Assembly: GCF_042434745.1 (NCBI RefSeq)
Contig: NZ_JBHLSS010000080.1
From: Azotobacter paspali
GTDB lineage: Bacteria; Pseudomonadota; Gammaproteobacteria; Pseudomonadales; Pseudomonadaceae
Reading direction: 5' to 3' (one strand)
Length of the DNA stretch: 53,546 nucleotides
The position numbers and the translations under genes are program-made. Of the stretch, positions 8,472 through 16,785 are shown in pieces (position 1 is the first letter of the stretch; every line of letters begins with the position of its first letter). The notes under the pieces are model-generated. The model was given only the letters and a program-made list of their open reading frames with translations. It was not told where the DNA came from and searched no databases.

Positions 8472-9241
8472 CGAGTTTGTCCGCGCATCGCTTACATGCT
8501 CCAAGATCTGGGCAAGAACCTCTACCCGACGCTGACCGTGCCCGAGAACTTGGAGTTCTTCGGCCGCCTGTTCGGCCAGGACCGGGCGGAGCGCGACGCA
8601 CACACGCCGACCTGACCCGCAGCACCAGCCGATGGACCCGAAGGACATCGACACGCGCCGGCGGATGGGCTACATGTCCCAGGCGTTCTCCCTCTACGGC
8701 GAACTGACGGTCTTGCAAAACCTGGAGCTGCACGCCCGCCTGTTCCACCTCCTTGATGCGCAGCGCGCGCCGCGCCTTGGCGAAATACTCAACCGCTTCG
8801 ACCTGCGCCAGGTCGGCGACAGCCTGCCCGAACAACTGCTGCTGGGCATGCGCCAGCGCCTCTCGCTGGCCGTGGCGGTGCTGCACAACCCGGAAATCCT
8901 GATCCTCGACGAACCCACCACCGGCGTCGATCCGCTCGCGCGAGACAACTTCTGGGAACTACTGATCCAGTTGTCGCGCCGGGACGGGGTGACCATCTTC
9001 ATCTCCACCCACTTCATGAATTTCGAGGGAGGTCATAGGATCGTCCTGTACCGGCGAATGAGGCTTCCGGCAACAGGGCTAGCCGGGTGGCTGCACACTC
9101 TACTGCTTGCTTGCGGCGGGACTTAAGGAAATTACTGTCGCAGCCGCGGTCTGAACACGGCGCGCCGGCTTTCTCGCCGCTGCGCCGTAACGATAGTGCC
9201 GAAGCTGGAAGACTCCAGCGGACCACCAAGGAACCGAAAAC

Positions 9242-9658
9242 ATGATCGAAGTAAGCGTCTCCGTAAACATCGCCCGCCCGGCCGAAGAGGTCTGGTCAAT
9301 CCTCGGCGGATTCGATTTCCTGCCGCGCTGGGTCGGAGCGATCGCCAGCAGCCGGCTCGAGGACGGCGGCCGCCTGCGCCGCCTGGAGACGGTCGACGGC
9401 GAAATCGTTGTCGAGCGCCTGCTGGAGTTCAGCGAAAGCGAACGGCAATACAGTTACGCCTTGCTCGAAAGTCCCTTTCCCGTGTCCGAATACGTCGGCC
9501 AGGTGGCGGTCCACGACGAAGGCGACGGTAAGTCGCGAGCGGTCTGGTCCAGCCGCTTCCGCAACCAGGGCGTCGATGCGCTGGAAATCGCCGCGGACTT
9601 CGAGAGCTTCTACCATGCCGGTCTGGAGCACCTGAAGGCGCTGGTCGAGGGACAATAG
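9242..9658 (+). CDS. SRPBCC-family (polyketide cyclase/START-like) protein
   Basis: This 138-residue protein is a single-domain SRPBCC/Bet v1-like fold protein. It starts IEVSVSVNIARPAEEVWSIL, the usual first strand and helix, then GGFDFLPRWVGAI, and ends with the long C-terminal helix (FESFYHAGLEHLKALVEG). Such proteins bind hydrophobic ligands or catalyse small-molecule conversions; nothing local indicates the ligand. An AAGGA-like site precedes the ATG. It lies directly after the dead efflux operon and upstream of an SDR pseudogene on the same strand. The roughly 210 bp before it show no gene. Confidence 0.85.
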   Translation: MIEVSVSVNIARPAEEVWSILGGFDFLPRWVGAIASSRLEDGGRLRRLETVDGEIVVERLLEFSESERQYSYALLESPFPVSEYVGQVAVHDEGDGKSRAVWSSRFRNQGVDALEIAADFESFYHAGLEHLKALVEGQ

Positions 9659-9788
9659 CCGGGCCATCCCAGAAGTCCGGGTGCCGCCTGCCGGGTGCGC
9701 GGCTCGGAACCGGGGGAGCGGGAAAACGGATTGCATGGCGGTAATCCGTACCGACCGCCACTCCATGAGCCGATAGAGGAAAACCGAC

Positions 9789-10578
9789 ATGGATCTGGGA
9801 GTCGCCGGACGTTGGCCACTGGTCTGCGCCGCCAGCAAGGGACTCAGCAAGGGTTGCGCGACGGCCCTGGCATGGGAAGGGGTGAGCCTGGTCGTCAATG
9901 CCCGCGGCAGTGAGGCGCTGGAGGCGAAGGCGGCGGAATTGCGCGCCTTGCACCCGGCGATCGAGGTGCACAGCGTGGTCGGCGACATCGCCCGCGACGA
10001 AGTGCGCCGGGCCGCCCTCGACGCCTGTCCGCAGGTCGACATCCTGGTCAACAACGCCGGCGGACCGCCACCGGGCGATTTTCGCGACTGGAGCCGCGAA
10101 GACTGGCTGCGGGCCGTGGAGGCCAACATGCTCACGCTGATCGAGCTGATCCGAGCCACGGTGGACAGCATGGCCGCACGCGGCTTCGGCCGGGTGGTGA
10201 ACATCACCTCGGCGGCGGTGAAGGCGCCGATCGATATCCTCGGCCTCTCCAACGGCGCGCGCAGCGGCCTGACCAGCTTCGTCGCCGGCCTGGCCCGCCA
10301 GCCGCGCCTGTCCGGGCGCAACGTGACGATCAACAACCTGCTGCCCGGAGCCTTCGACACCGAGCGCCTGCGCCAGACCCTGGACAACGCCGCTAGGGCC
10401 ACGGCGCAGACGCCCGAGGCCGTCGGCGAACGGCGCCGCCAAGGCATCCCGGCCGGCCGCTTCGGCTGCGCCGACGAGTTCGGCGCCTTCTGCGCCTTCC
10501 TCACGCAGCATCCATGCCGGCTACATGACCGGGCAGAACCTGCTGCTCGACGGCGGCAACTATCCCGGCACTTTCTAA
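9789..10578 (+). pseudogene. Short-chain dehydrogenase (FabG-like), frameshifted near the C terminus
   Basis: The frame encodes a 3-oxoacyl-ACP-reductase-like SDR. It has the CAASKGL cofactor region at residues 13-19, NNAGG near 90 and the VNITSAAVK strand near 138. Near 10505-10515 the reading frame shifts. The original frame runs on into unrelated sequence, while the neighbouring frame gives the expected end HAGYMTGQNLLLDGGNYPG and stops at 10578. The normal Tyr-x3-Lys catalytic motif is not evident: the segment after the serine reads LGLSNGARSGL, with asparagine where the catalytic tyrosine is normally seen in related sequences. A glycine of the cofactor loop is replaced by serine. The shift might be a sequencing error, but the other changes favour real decay. 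Confidence 0.7.
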
Positions 10579-10606
10579 ATCCCGCCGGCAAAAGCGCCGG
10601 CCGCGC

Positions 10607-11509
10607 TCAAGAGTGTTTCATGAACGCCTGCAGACGCGGCACCATGAAGTCGAGGAACACCCGTACCCGCTGAGGCGGATGCCGCCCGCCCGGGTAGAGG
10701 GCATGGACCTCCTCGCAATCGTGGCCGCTCTCGGCGAGCACCTCGACCAGCCGCCCGGCGGCGATGTCGTGGTCGACATGGAAATCGGCCAGCCGGGCGA
10801 TACCGGCCCCGGCGATGGCCAGGCGGCGCACCGTCTCGCCGTTGTTGGCCAACAGGTTGCCGCGCACCATGCGGTCGACGATGCGCCCACCCTGGCGCAG
10901 CGGCCAGACCGGGCTGGCGCGGCGGAAATTGAAGCCCAGGCAGTTGTGCCGGTCGAGGTCCTCGATGCGGGCCGGCAGCCCATGCCGCTCCAGATAGGTC
11001 GGCGCGGCGACCATGCGCCGCCGGGCAATGCCGATCTTGCGCGCGCGCAATGTCGAATCGGCCAGGGCACCGACGCGAAAGGCGATATCGGTGCGCTCCA
11101 GATAGAGATCGACGAGATCGTCGGACAGCGACAGGTCCACCAGGATATCCGGATGGGCCTCCCAGAAGGCCGGCAGCAGCGGTTCGATGCCCCAGGTGCC
11201 GAAGCCCACCGAAGCATTCACCCGTACAGTGCCGCGCGCATGGTTCGCCCCCCTAGCGAGCGCCTGCTCAATGTCGTCCAGCTCGGCGAGCAGCGCCTGG
11301 CTGCGTTCGTAGTACAGGCGGCCCTCGTCCGTCAGCCCCAGGTGGCGCGTGGAACGCTCGAACAGGCGCACCCCGAGCCGCTGCTCGATGCGCAGGACCA
11401 GCTTGCTGATGGTTGAAGGGCTGGTCAGCAATTGGCGGGCGGCCTCGGAAAAGCTGCCGGTTTCCACCACCCGGACGAATACCTGCATCTCGCCGGCCCG
11501 GTTGTCCAT
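10607..11509 (-). CDS. LysR-family transcriptional regulator
   Basis: This 300-residue protein has the LysR architecture. A winged HTH covers residues 1-60 (MQVFVRVVETGSFSEAARQL), followed by the linker helix and a substrate-binding domain from about residue 90 to the end. It belongs to the CrgA/DmlR-like subgroup. The ATG at 11507-11509 is preferred because the HTH begins directly after it. Its target is unknown. The neighbour on the other strand is the decayed SDR gene, ending 28 bp from the LysR stop. The region upstream of its start received element B (11592-12324), about 80 bp from the start codon, which may have altered its promoter. Confidence 0.9.
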   Translation of the reverse strand: MDNRAGEMQVFVRVVETGSFSEAARQLLTSPSTISKLVLRIEQRLGVRLFERSTRHLGLTDEGRLYYERSQALLAELDDIEQALARGANHARGTVRVNASVGFGTWGIEPLLPAFWEAHPDILVDLSLSDDLVDLYLERTDIAFRVGALADSTLRARKIGIARRRMVAAPTYLERHGLPARIEDLDRHNCLGFNFRRASPVWPLRQGGRIVDRMVRGNLLANNGETVRRLAIAGAGIARLADFHVDHDIAAGRLVEVLAESGHDCEEVHALYPGGRHPPQRVRVFLDFMVPRLQAFMKHS

Positions 11510-11581
11510 GGCGCCTCGCCTTCGTCGATTCACGAAAGGCGAAACGGTAGCACAGAACGCGCGGTGGCCCAGATGGGAAGA

Positions 11582-11591
11582 GTCATGGCAG
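11582..11591. repeat. Target-site duplication, left copy (element B)
   Basis: The ten bases gtcatggcag lie directly before the left end of element B and occur again, perfectly, directly after its right end at 12325-12334. This proves the exact limits of the element. Confidence 0.9.
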
Positions 11592-12324
11592 CAGGGCAAT
11601 CGCATGAAATGTCTTTCCGATACCGGACTGGAAAGATTGTGTGAGCCTTGGCATGGCTGCTTGCCGAGTAGCCGGACAGTCCCCGTTTCGGCCCCCCGGC
11701 CGAGTCACTTTTTCTTGCCTGGCCAAGAAAAAGTAACCCAAAAGAAGGCCACCCCCTCATCCGGCCCTGCGCTTCGCTCCGGGTTCCCTCCCTACATCGC
11801 CGCTCCAGGGGCTCGCCGCGAAGGGCCATCCATAGCCCATCGCGGCTCTCGCGGCGTCCTTGCCGCTCGACCCCTTCCACGACGATTCCGCTCGGCCTCC
11901 TGAAGGGGGCATTCGGCGTTGCCTGACAAGCCGTGCCGCAAGAGCGAAAGCGCTTTCAGGCAACCCGGAGCCCGACTCCCGTTCAGAAGGCCGAGCGCAG
12001 GCGTCGCGTAGAGGGGCGAGCCGCGGGAAGGCGGCGAGAGTCGTACGAGGGGGCATGGATGCCCCTTGTGCGACGACCCTCGCAGCAGCGCCGGAGCGAG
12101 GGAACCCCGGCGTAGCCGGGGCCGAATGACCGGGCGCGCTTTCTCTTTGGTTACTTTCTCTTTGCGCGCGCAAAGAGAAAGTGACTCGGCCGGGGGGCCG
12201 AAACAGGGACTGCCCGGCCCCTCGGCAAGCAGCCGATGCACCGGATTTGAAGACCAGGCCGGAACGACCAGGCACACAATCTTTCCAGTCTGGTATCAGG
12301 CGAGTACTTCATGCGATTGCCCTG
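11592..12324. mobile_element. Non-autonomous MITE-like element, copy B (733 bp)
   Basis: This is the second copy of the element at 7726-8471, in the same orientation and nearly identical inside. It has the same cagggcaatcgcatgaa ends, the same subterminal inverted repeats and the same two hairpins (near 11708-11733 and 12155-12182). It is flanked by a perfect 10-bp target duplication. The outer 40 bp are exchanged relative to copy A. The variant with cgcctgataccagact is on the left in A but on the right in B, and the variant with ctttccgataccggact is the reverse. The short frames inside show no recognisable protein. Confidence 0.85.
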
Positions 12325-12421
12325 GTCATGGCAGGACGAGCACTTCCCCTCTTCCTTTTCCATCTCCCCGCTCCTCTCCCACACGCGGGGGAGGTAGCGA
12401 ACGACCGCCCCGCTCCTTCGT

Positions 12422-12655
12422 GCGCTTGCCCTAAGTTTCGTTGTCCGGCGGCAGCGTCGGGTCGGGTAGGCCGTCTCTCGGGCGTATCGCAGATGACGAT
12501 GGCGGCAAACTTCGCCGGATCGATCTCGATGGCCGGCGTGCCGATGCGATCATCGTCCCGGACCAGGGGAATCGGCCGGCGATCCGCCGGGACGTGGATG
12601 TCGTGCAGCCCTTCCAGCAGCGGATTACAGCCGAGGTTGAGCTGGACGATCACCC
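12422..12655 (-). pseudogene. Acetyl-CoA hydrolase / CoA-transferase fragment
   Basis: On the reverse strand about 77 codons read like the middle of an acetyl-CoA hydrolase/transferase. The segment starts VIVQLNLGCNPLLEGLHDIH and continues through RRPIPLV, DRIGTPAIEIDPAK and AIVICDTPERRPTRPDA. Both the N-terminal and the C-terminal parts are gone. The fragment ends within about 10 bp of an AraC fragment on the other strand, so two unrelated broken genes have been joined. It lies about 90 bp from the right end of element B. Confidence 0.65.
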
Positions 12656-12663
12656 GCTTGGCG

Positions 12664-12900
12664 GCCAAGGCCAGGCTGACCGAACGCACTCTGCGCCGCC
12701 GGCTCAGCGCCGAAGGCAGCCGCTTCCAGAGCATCAAGGACGGCATGCGCCGCGACATGGCCATCCACTACCTGACCCAGCCTTCCATGCCGATCAGCCA
12801 GGTCGCCCGGCAGTTGGGCTTTTCCGAGCCGTCCGCGTTCACCCGAGCGTTCAAGCAGTGGACTGGCGAGTTACCCAAGATCTACCGGGACGCGGCCTGA
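12664..12900 (+). pseudogene. AraC-family regulator, C-terminal DNA-binding domain fragment
   Basis: The last 78 codons encode the C-terminal half of an AraC-type DNA-binding domain. TERTLRRRLSAEGSRF forms the end of the first HTH. MPISQVARQLGFSEPSAFTR follows, then AFKQWTG, the usual second HTH of this subgroup. The regulatory domain and most of the first HTH are missing, and no start codon fits. The sequence directly upstream belongs to a CoA-transferase fragment on the opposite strand. Confidence 0.75.
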
Positions 12901-13362
12901 AAAATGTAATTTTTTGCGTCAAGAATTCTCGGTGAACGCCTCTTTGGCCGGTACGGAACGACGGTCCCGCCGTCGGAAAGGCGGATAAATAATTTATTCC
13001 AAAATAGTTTGTCATTGCCATGGAGTAACCCAACGCAAGGACTACCCGATTCGGGGCTCCCCGGAGGCACTCGCGCCCCTGTGATCCATACTCGCCACCT
13101 GTCGGGCTCCCCGCCGCTTTGCCCGAAAGTCGCCGAAGGCACGGCTGGCGCCGCCTCCAGAGTCATTTTCGCCATCTGCCCGGGAATGCGGGCACGCCCT
13201 GCGCGAACCACCGGCCACGGCCAGGCCCGACAAACCGGCCATCTCTCTGAAAGCGCGTCCTTGAGCGACTACAGTGGTTTTCTCAAGTCGTCGATACGGG
13301 AATAATGAAAAGGCTTTCTTCCCTTCCCAGCCTTGCGATCCCACTTTTTATTCGAGGTTCAC
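12901..13362. other. Intergenic stretch before the MFS exporter gene
   Basis: I see no supported gene. An AT-rich patch at 12900-13020 (with tttttt and aataatttattcc) differs from the surrounding base composition and may contain promoter elements. Nothing palindromic or repeated stands out. Confidence 0.4.
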
Positions 13363-14592
13363 ATGACCGAGCACGCTCGAGCAGGTACGCCGCAGCTTTC
13401 CGCTCGCGCAATCCTATTGATCGAACTGGCCCTGGCGATGGGCGGTTTCGGTATTGGCACCGGCGAGTTCACCATCATGGGCCTGATGCCGAACGTGGCC
13501 CAGGATCTGAACATCAGTGAACCCCAGGTCGGGCATGTGATCAGCACCTACGCCCTGGGCGTGGTGGTCGGCGCGCCGCTGCTGGCGATCCTCGGCGCCC
13601 GCCTGCCACGCCGCATTCTGCTGATGCTGCTGATGCTGTTCTTCGCCACCGGCAACTTCGCCAGCGCCCTGGCACCGGATTATCACGCCCTGATGCTTTA
13701 TCGTTTCATCGCCGGCCTGCCCCACGGCGCCTACTTCGGCGTCGCTTCGCTGGTGGCCGCCTCCATGGCATCGCCGGACAAACGCGCCAACGCGGTCAGC
13801 CGGGTGATGACGGGCCTGACCGTTGCCATTCTGGTCGGCAACCCGCTGGCCACCTGGCTCGGTCAATGGCTGAGCTGGCGCAGCGCCTTCGCCCTGGTCG
13901 GCGCCATCGCCCTGCTCACCGTGGCCCTGGTGTTCATCTACCTGCCGGTGAGCCGTCATGAGGAAACCAGCAACCCGATACGCGAACTTCGCGCCTTCAA
14001 CCAACCCCAGGTGTGGCTAGCGCTGGCCATCAGCGCGATCGGTTTCGCCGGCATGTTCTGCGTGTTCAGCTACCTGGCGCCGACCCTGCTGGAAGTGACC
14101 GGGGTGCACGAAAACTGGATTCCGTTCGGCCTGGCCGCCTTCGGCCTCGGTACCATCGTCGGCAACATCGCCGGCGGCTGGCTGTTCGACCGGCTGAAAT
14201 TCAAGTCCGTCGCCTTGGTACTATCGTGGAGCACCGCGGTGCTGCTGCTCTTTCCGATGTCGGTCCACTCGCTCTGGACCATCCTGCCGGCGATCTTCGC
14301 CGTGGGCACCATGGTCGCCCTGTCGCCGCCGCTGCAGACCCACCTAATGGATGTGGCCACCGAGGCGCAGACCCTGGCCGCCGCCTCCAACCACGCCGCC
14401 TTCAACATCGCCAACGCCCTCGGCCCCTGGCTCGGCGGCCTGGCCATCGGCGCCGGCCTCGGCTGGAGCGTCACCGGCTATGTCGGCGCGGTCACCGCGA
14501 TCCTCGGCCTGCTGATCTTCTTCCAGGCCTGGAAGCTGCAGGGCATCCCGGCGCGAAGCGCGCCGGCCGGGCGGGCCGCGACGGAACACTGA
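13363..14592 (+). CDS. MFS efflux transporter, DHA1 / AraJ-like
   Basis: This 409-residue protein has about 12 hydrophobic helices. It begins after a short cytoplasmic start with LIELALAMGGFGIGTGEFTI, the signature first helix of the AraJ/NepI-like drug:H+ antiporter group. The conserved loop motif after helix 2 appears as LGARLPRRILL near residue 80. Members export sugars, purines or drugs; the substrate cannot be told here. ATG 13363 is preferred over an in-frame start 30 bp upstream, because GAGGT sits at the right distance. No regulator gene is adjacent; downstream, the convergent SIMPL gene ends 66 bp away. Confidence 0.88.
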   Translation: MTEHARAGTPQLSARAILLIELALAMGGFGIGTGEFTIMGLMPNVAQDLNISEPQVGHVISTYALGVVVGAPLLAILGARLPRRILLMLLMLFFATGNFASALAPDYHALMLYRFIAGLPHGAYFGVASLVAASMASPDKRANAVSRVMTGLTVAILVGNPLATWLGQWLSWRSAFALVGAIALLTVALVFIYLPVSRHEETSNPIRELRAFNQPQVWLALAISAIGFAGMFCVFSYLAPTLLEVTGVHENWIPFGLAAFGLGTIVGNIAGGWLFDRLKFKSVALVLSWSTAVLLLFPMSVHSLWTILPAIFAVGTMVALSPPLQTHLMDVATEAQTLAAASNHAAFNIANALGPWLGGLAIGAGLGWSVTGYVGAVTAILGLLIFFQAWKLQGIPARSAPAGRAATEH

Positions 14593-14658
14593 CCCGCTCC
14601 CGCGTGCCTGGGCAGCCGAGGGGCGCCTGGGCATCCCCGGCGCACTTCGTTGCCCGCC

Positions 14659-15216
14659 CTACCTCGTCAAGACCGCGGCCGCGTGCCCAGGCTCGGCTTC
14701 GAACTGGATGCCCGCCCCGATCAACGGATCGACCTGACTGGCCACCCGCGCCAGCGCATCGACTCGTTTCGTCTTCACCAGCACCCGGCCCTGGCCATCG
14801 AAACGTATTCCCGTCTTCCGCAGCGCAGCCTCGTGCCCCTGCGGCAGCGGAGCCTGTAGCGGATAAACCTCGATCTCGTAGGGCCGAAAGCCCTTCTCGT
14901 GCAGGAAGACCACGATCCGGTCGCGATCCAGTTTCAGATTCCGTTTCACTTCGTCGAACTTGTCGCTGCTGCGCCGAAAGGCCAGCGTCCAGACCACGGA
15001 GCCACCCGCCACGTCCAGGTCGGTGAGTTCATCCACCGTCACCGCAGTGTCTCCTGTACGAAGGCTTCCCACGCCCTGCCCCATCGCCCAACCGGAAAAG
15101 ACCAGGGCACTACCGACGATCAGCGCCGGAGCCCATCCAGTACATACACGGGCGCCACGGCCATCTCCCCGAAAACGCCCGAACGGGCCGGAACCCGTTG
15201 TCATCAACCCCTTCAT
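14659..15216 (-). CDS. SIMPL-domain-like protein, paralogue 1
   Basis: This product of about 185 residues has an N-terminal hydrophobic segment (WAPALIVGSALVFSGWAMGQ) followed by a DUF541/SIMPL-like N-terminal half. It includes TVDELTDLDVAGGSVVWTLA, a KLDRDRIVVFLHEKGF helix and the QGRVLVKTKRVD strand. Typical SIMPL proteins are about 50-70 residues longer; this one ends shortly after the second helix (IGAGIQFEAEPG). A second copy follows upstream at 15460-15963 and ends at the same point, so the short form is probably genuine rather than a truncation. The protein is probably exported or anchored to the periplasmic side. The start is uncertain: ATG 15216 is chosen over TTG 15222. Confidence 0.65.
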   Translation of the reverse strand: MKGLMTTGSGPFGRFRGDGRGARVCTGWAPALIVGSALVFSGWAMGQGVGSLRTGDTAVTVDELTDLDVAGGSVVWTLAFRRSSDKFDEVKRNLKLDRDRIVVFLHEKGFRPYEIEVYPLQAPLPQGHEAALRKTGIRFDGQGRVLVKTKRVDALARVASQVDPLIGAGIQFEAEPGHAAAVLTR

Positions 15217-15459
15217 TTTCAATCATCCGAATAATTGCGTCTTGATAGCACCGGCAGCATTATACAAGCGAAGAAAATAAAAGTTCACCCAAGCGGAAAC
15301 GGCCTTAGTTGTGCGGGAAACCGGCGATTTAGAGCGGACCATCGAGGCACGGGGAATTGCGCCGCGAAGCGGCGGGCCGAATGGAAAGTGCGCAGGGCGA
15401 GAAAACCAGTCCGCGCGCCCATCGCCCGGACAGCCGAAACCGCCCGACGACGCCCGGCC

Positions 15460-15963
15460 TCAGCGCCTCAAAGCTGCCGCCGGCGCGGGCCTCGGCTCGG
15501 ATTCGAACTGGATGCCCGCCGCGATCAGCGGATCGATCTGGCCGGCCACCCGCAGTACCGTATCGACCCGCGTGGTCTTCACCAGCACCCGGCCCTGGCC
15601 GTTGAAATGCTGTCCCGCCTGCTGCGACGAGGCTTCGCGGCCCGGCAGATCCTCGACCTGCAGTGGATGGACCTCGATCTCGTCGGCCCTGAAGCCCTTC
15701 TCGCGCAAAAAGATCACGATCCGGTCGCGATCCAGTTTCAGACTCCGTCGCACCTCGGCGAGCTTGTCGCTATCTCGCCGAAAGGCCAGTGTCCAGACCG
15801 CGAAATCGTTCTTCACATCCAGGTTGGTGAGTCCATTCACCGTCACCGTACGGTCCGCCGCGCGAAAACCTTCCACTCCCTGCCCCACCGCCCAACCGGA
15901 AAAGACCAGGGCACTACCGATGATCAAGGCAGGAATCCATCCAGTACGTATTGTGCTGTCCAT
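15460..15963 (-). CDS. SIMPL-domain-like protein, paralogue 2
   Basis: This 167-residue product is a close paralogue of the protein at 14659-15216. It has the same hydrophobic start (PALIIGSALVFSGWAVGQGV), the same NGLTNLDVKNDFAVWTLAFR block, the LKLDRDRIVIFLREKGFR helix and a similar C-terminal end IAAGIQFESEP. A good GGGGGAGGA ribosome binding site lies just before ATG 15963, which decides the start. The two genes lie in tandem on the same strand with about 240 bp between them, suggesting local duplication and early divergence. Known SIMPL proteins are periplasmic with no clear enzymatic role. Confidence 0.75.
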   Translation of the reverse strand: MDSTIRTGWIPALIIGSALVFSGWAVGQGVEGFRAADRTVTVNGLTNLDVKNDFAVWTLAFRRDSDKLAEVRRSLKLDRDRIVIFLREKGFRADEIEVHPLQVEDLPGREASSQQAGQHFNGQGRVLVKTTRVDTVLRVAGQIDPLIAAGIQFESEPRPAPAAALRR

Positions 15964-16090
15964 GGCTATCCTCCCGGGGGGGTTTTCCGAACAGGCTAGT
16001 CCATGCCAGGCGGGCAGCGGAACGCTTGTCGCGGGCTTTGGCGCTGGATTATGGTGCAGCACCCCGCTTTCCTACGGACGGCACCTTCCC

Positions 16091-16459
16091 ATGCCCATTC
16101 CCGCCCCACGGCCCGGCCACTATGCCCTCGGCGGCATGCTGGCGAGCATCCTGCTCAACCTGCTGCTGCGCACCTTCGTCAAGGTCGGCGGCCTGCTCGC
16201 CACCCTGCTGATCGCCGGCCTGATCGCCGCCGGCATGGCTCTGGTCTTCGTCTGGCGAAACCACCGCGCGCCCTGGCCCGAAGAGCGCCGGCGCATCGTC
16301 CTGTACTACGGCCTGGGCCTCGGCGTGCTCTATATCGGCCTGCTGAGCATGATGGAGCAGCAGTACGAACACAGCCCGGTCGGGCTGATGCTGTTCGGCC
16401 TGCACTACGCCTGCTATCCAGCTCTGGCCTGGATGGCGCTGGGACGGCTCGGAAGGTAG
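16091..16459 (+). CDS. Small membrane protein, possibly ABZJ_00895-like
   Basis: This 122-residue protein is mostly hydrophobic and has about four membrane segments, with a charged loop (WRNHRAPWPEERRR) between the second and third. The pattern resembles the ABZJ_00895 family of small inner-membrane proteins, but this is a tentative match from memory of their shape. ATG 16091 is preferred; longer in-frame starts would read through the SIMPL gene on the other strand. It stands between divergent and convergent neighbours with no operon partner. A REP pair lies just after its stop. Confidence 0.6.
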   Translation: MPIPAPRPGHYALGGMLASILLNLLLRTFVKVGGLLATLLIAGLIAAGMALVFVWRNHRAPWPEERRRIVLYYGLGLGVLYIGLLSMMEQQYEHSPVGLMLFGLHYACYPALAWMALGRLGR

Positions 16460-16515
16460 AAACGATGATGGACGAGCGGCACGCTGGCCGGCCGGGACGC
16501 GGCGTGCCGGAGCGC

Positions 16516-16578
16516 GGGAGCGGACTCATCGGCGATGAAGATCGCCCCCGGCCGGGAGCATCGCGAGCAAGTTCGCTC
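16516..16578. repeat. REP pair (BIME-like)
   Basis: Two REP units face each other: gggagcggactcatcggcgatg at 16516-16537 and, inverted, gcatcgcgagcaagttcgctc at 16558-16578. The shared core is GAGCGAACTnnTTCGCGATG. The same core recurs near 39.4, 42.1, 48.1, 48.8 and 50.8 kb, and this pair sits in a spacer after a stop codon, as REPs usually do. Confidence 0.7.
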
Positions 16579-16662
16579 AGCGGATACGGACGGAAAGCCA
16601 TGCGACGGAAGGTAGTCCCGGCTATCGGAAAGCAGTGGGCCGAAGGAGCGATCCTCCTTGCC

Positions 16663-16785
16663 TCAGCAAACACCCATCCCCAACTGCAACAGGGCCAGCC
16701 CGCCCTGTCGCCAGCCCCACCAGGCGAGGAGCGCCAACAGGCCGAGCAATACGCCGGCCGCCAGACGCACCAACCAGCCGCTCAT
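16663..16785 (-). CDS. Small membrane protein (40 aa) coupled to the MFS gene
   Basis: This 40-residue product begins MSGWLVRLAAGVLLGLLALL and has one long hydrophobic helix with a tryptophan-rich middle (AWWGWRQGG). Its ATG overlaps the TGA of the MFS transporter gene in an ATGA arrangement, so it is very likely translated by coupling. Its position suggests a small partner of the transporter, or a protein that stabilises it. I recognise no family. Confidence 0.6.
   Translation of the reverse strand: MSGWLVRLAAGVLLGLLALLAWWGWRQGGLALLQLGMGVC

Larger units (their letters stand above)
7469..9027 (+). pseudogene. RbbA/YhiH-type double ABC transporter ATPase, interrupted and internally deleted
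   Basis: This is the remnant of a fused two-domain ABC ATPase. The first domain keeps Walker A as GPDGVGKSS near 7611-7637. A frameshift near 7660 precedes IQQGSIRVLDGDMADAAHR. A 746-bp element with a 10-bp target duplication interrupts the gene at 7726-8471; after it the text resumes with VCPRIAYMLQDLGKNLYPTL in the frame restored by removing the element and one duplication copy. After FGRLFGQDRAE a deletion joins the sequence directly to the second ATPase domain (DPKDIDTRRRMGYMSQ). That domain retains a degenerate signature region, Walker B (ILILDEPTTG) and the H-loop (ISTHF), where homology stops near 9027. The usual permease partner gene is missing. Confidence 0.85.

Noticed and set aside
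8071..8535. Frames of 120-177 codons inside the MITE-like elements
   Set aside because: They cross inverted repeats and element ends, differ between the two copies and contain only low-complexity basic text.
9735..9776. A 13-codon upstream frame before the SDR pseudogene
   Set aside because: It has no clear ribosome binding site, and the gene downstream is itself broken, so a regulatory leader peptide is not supported.
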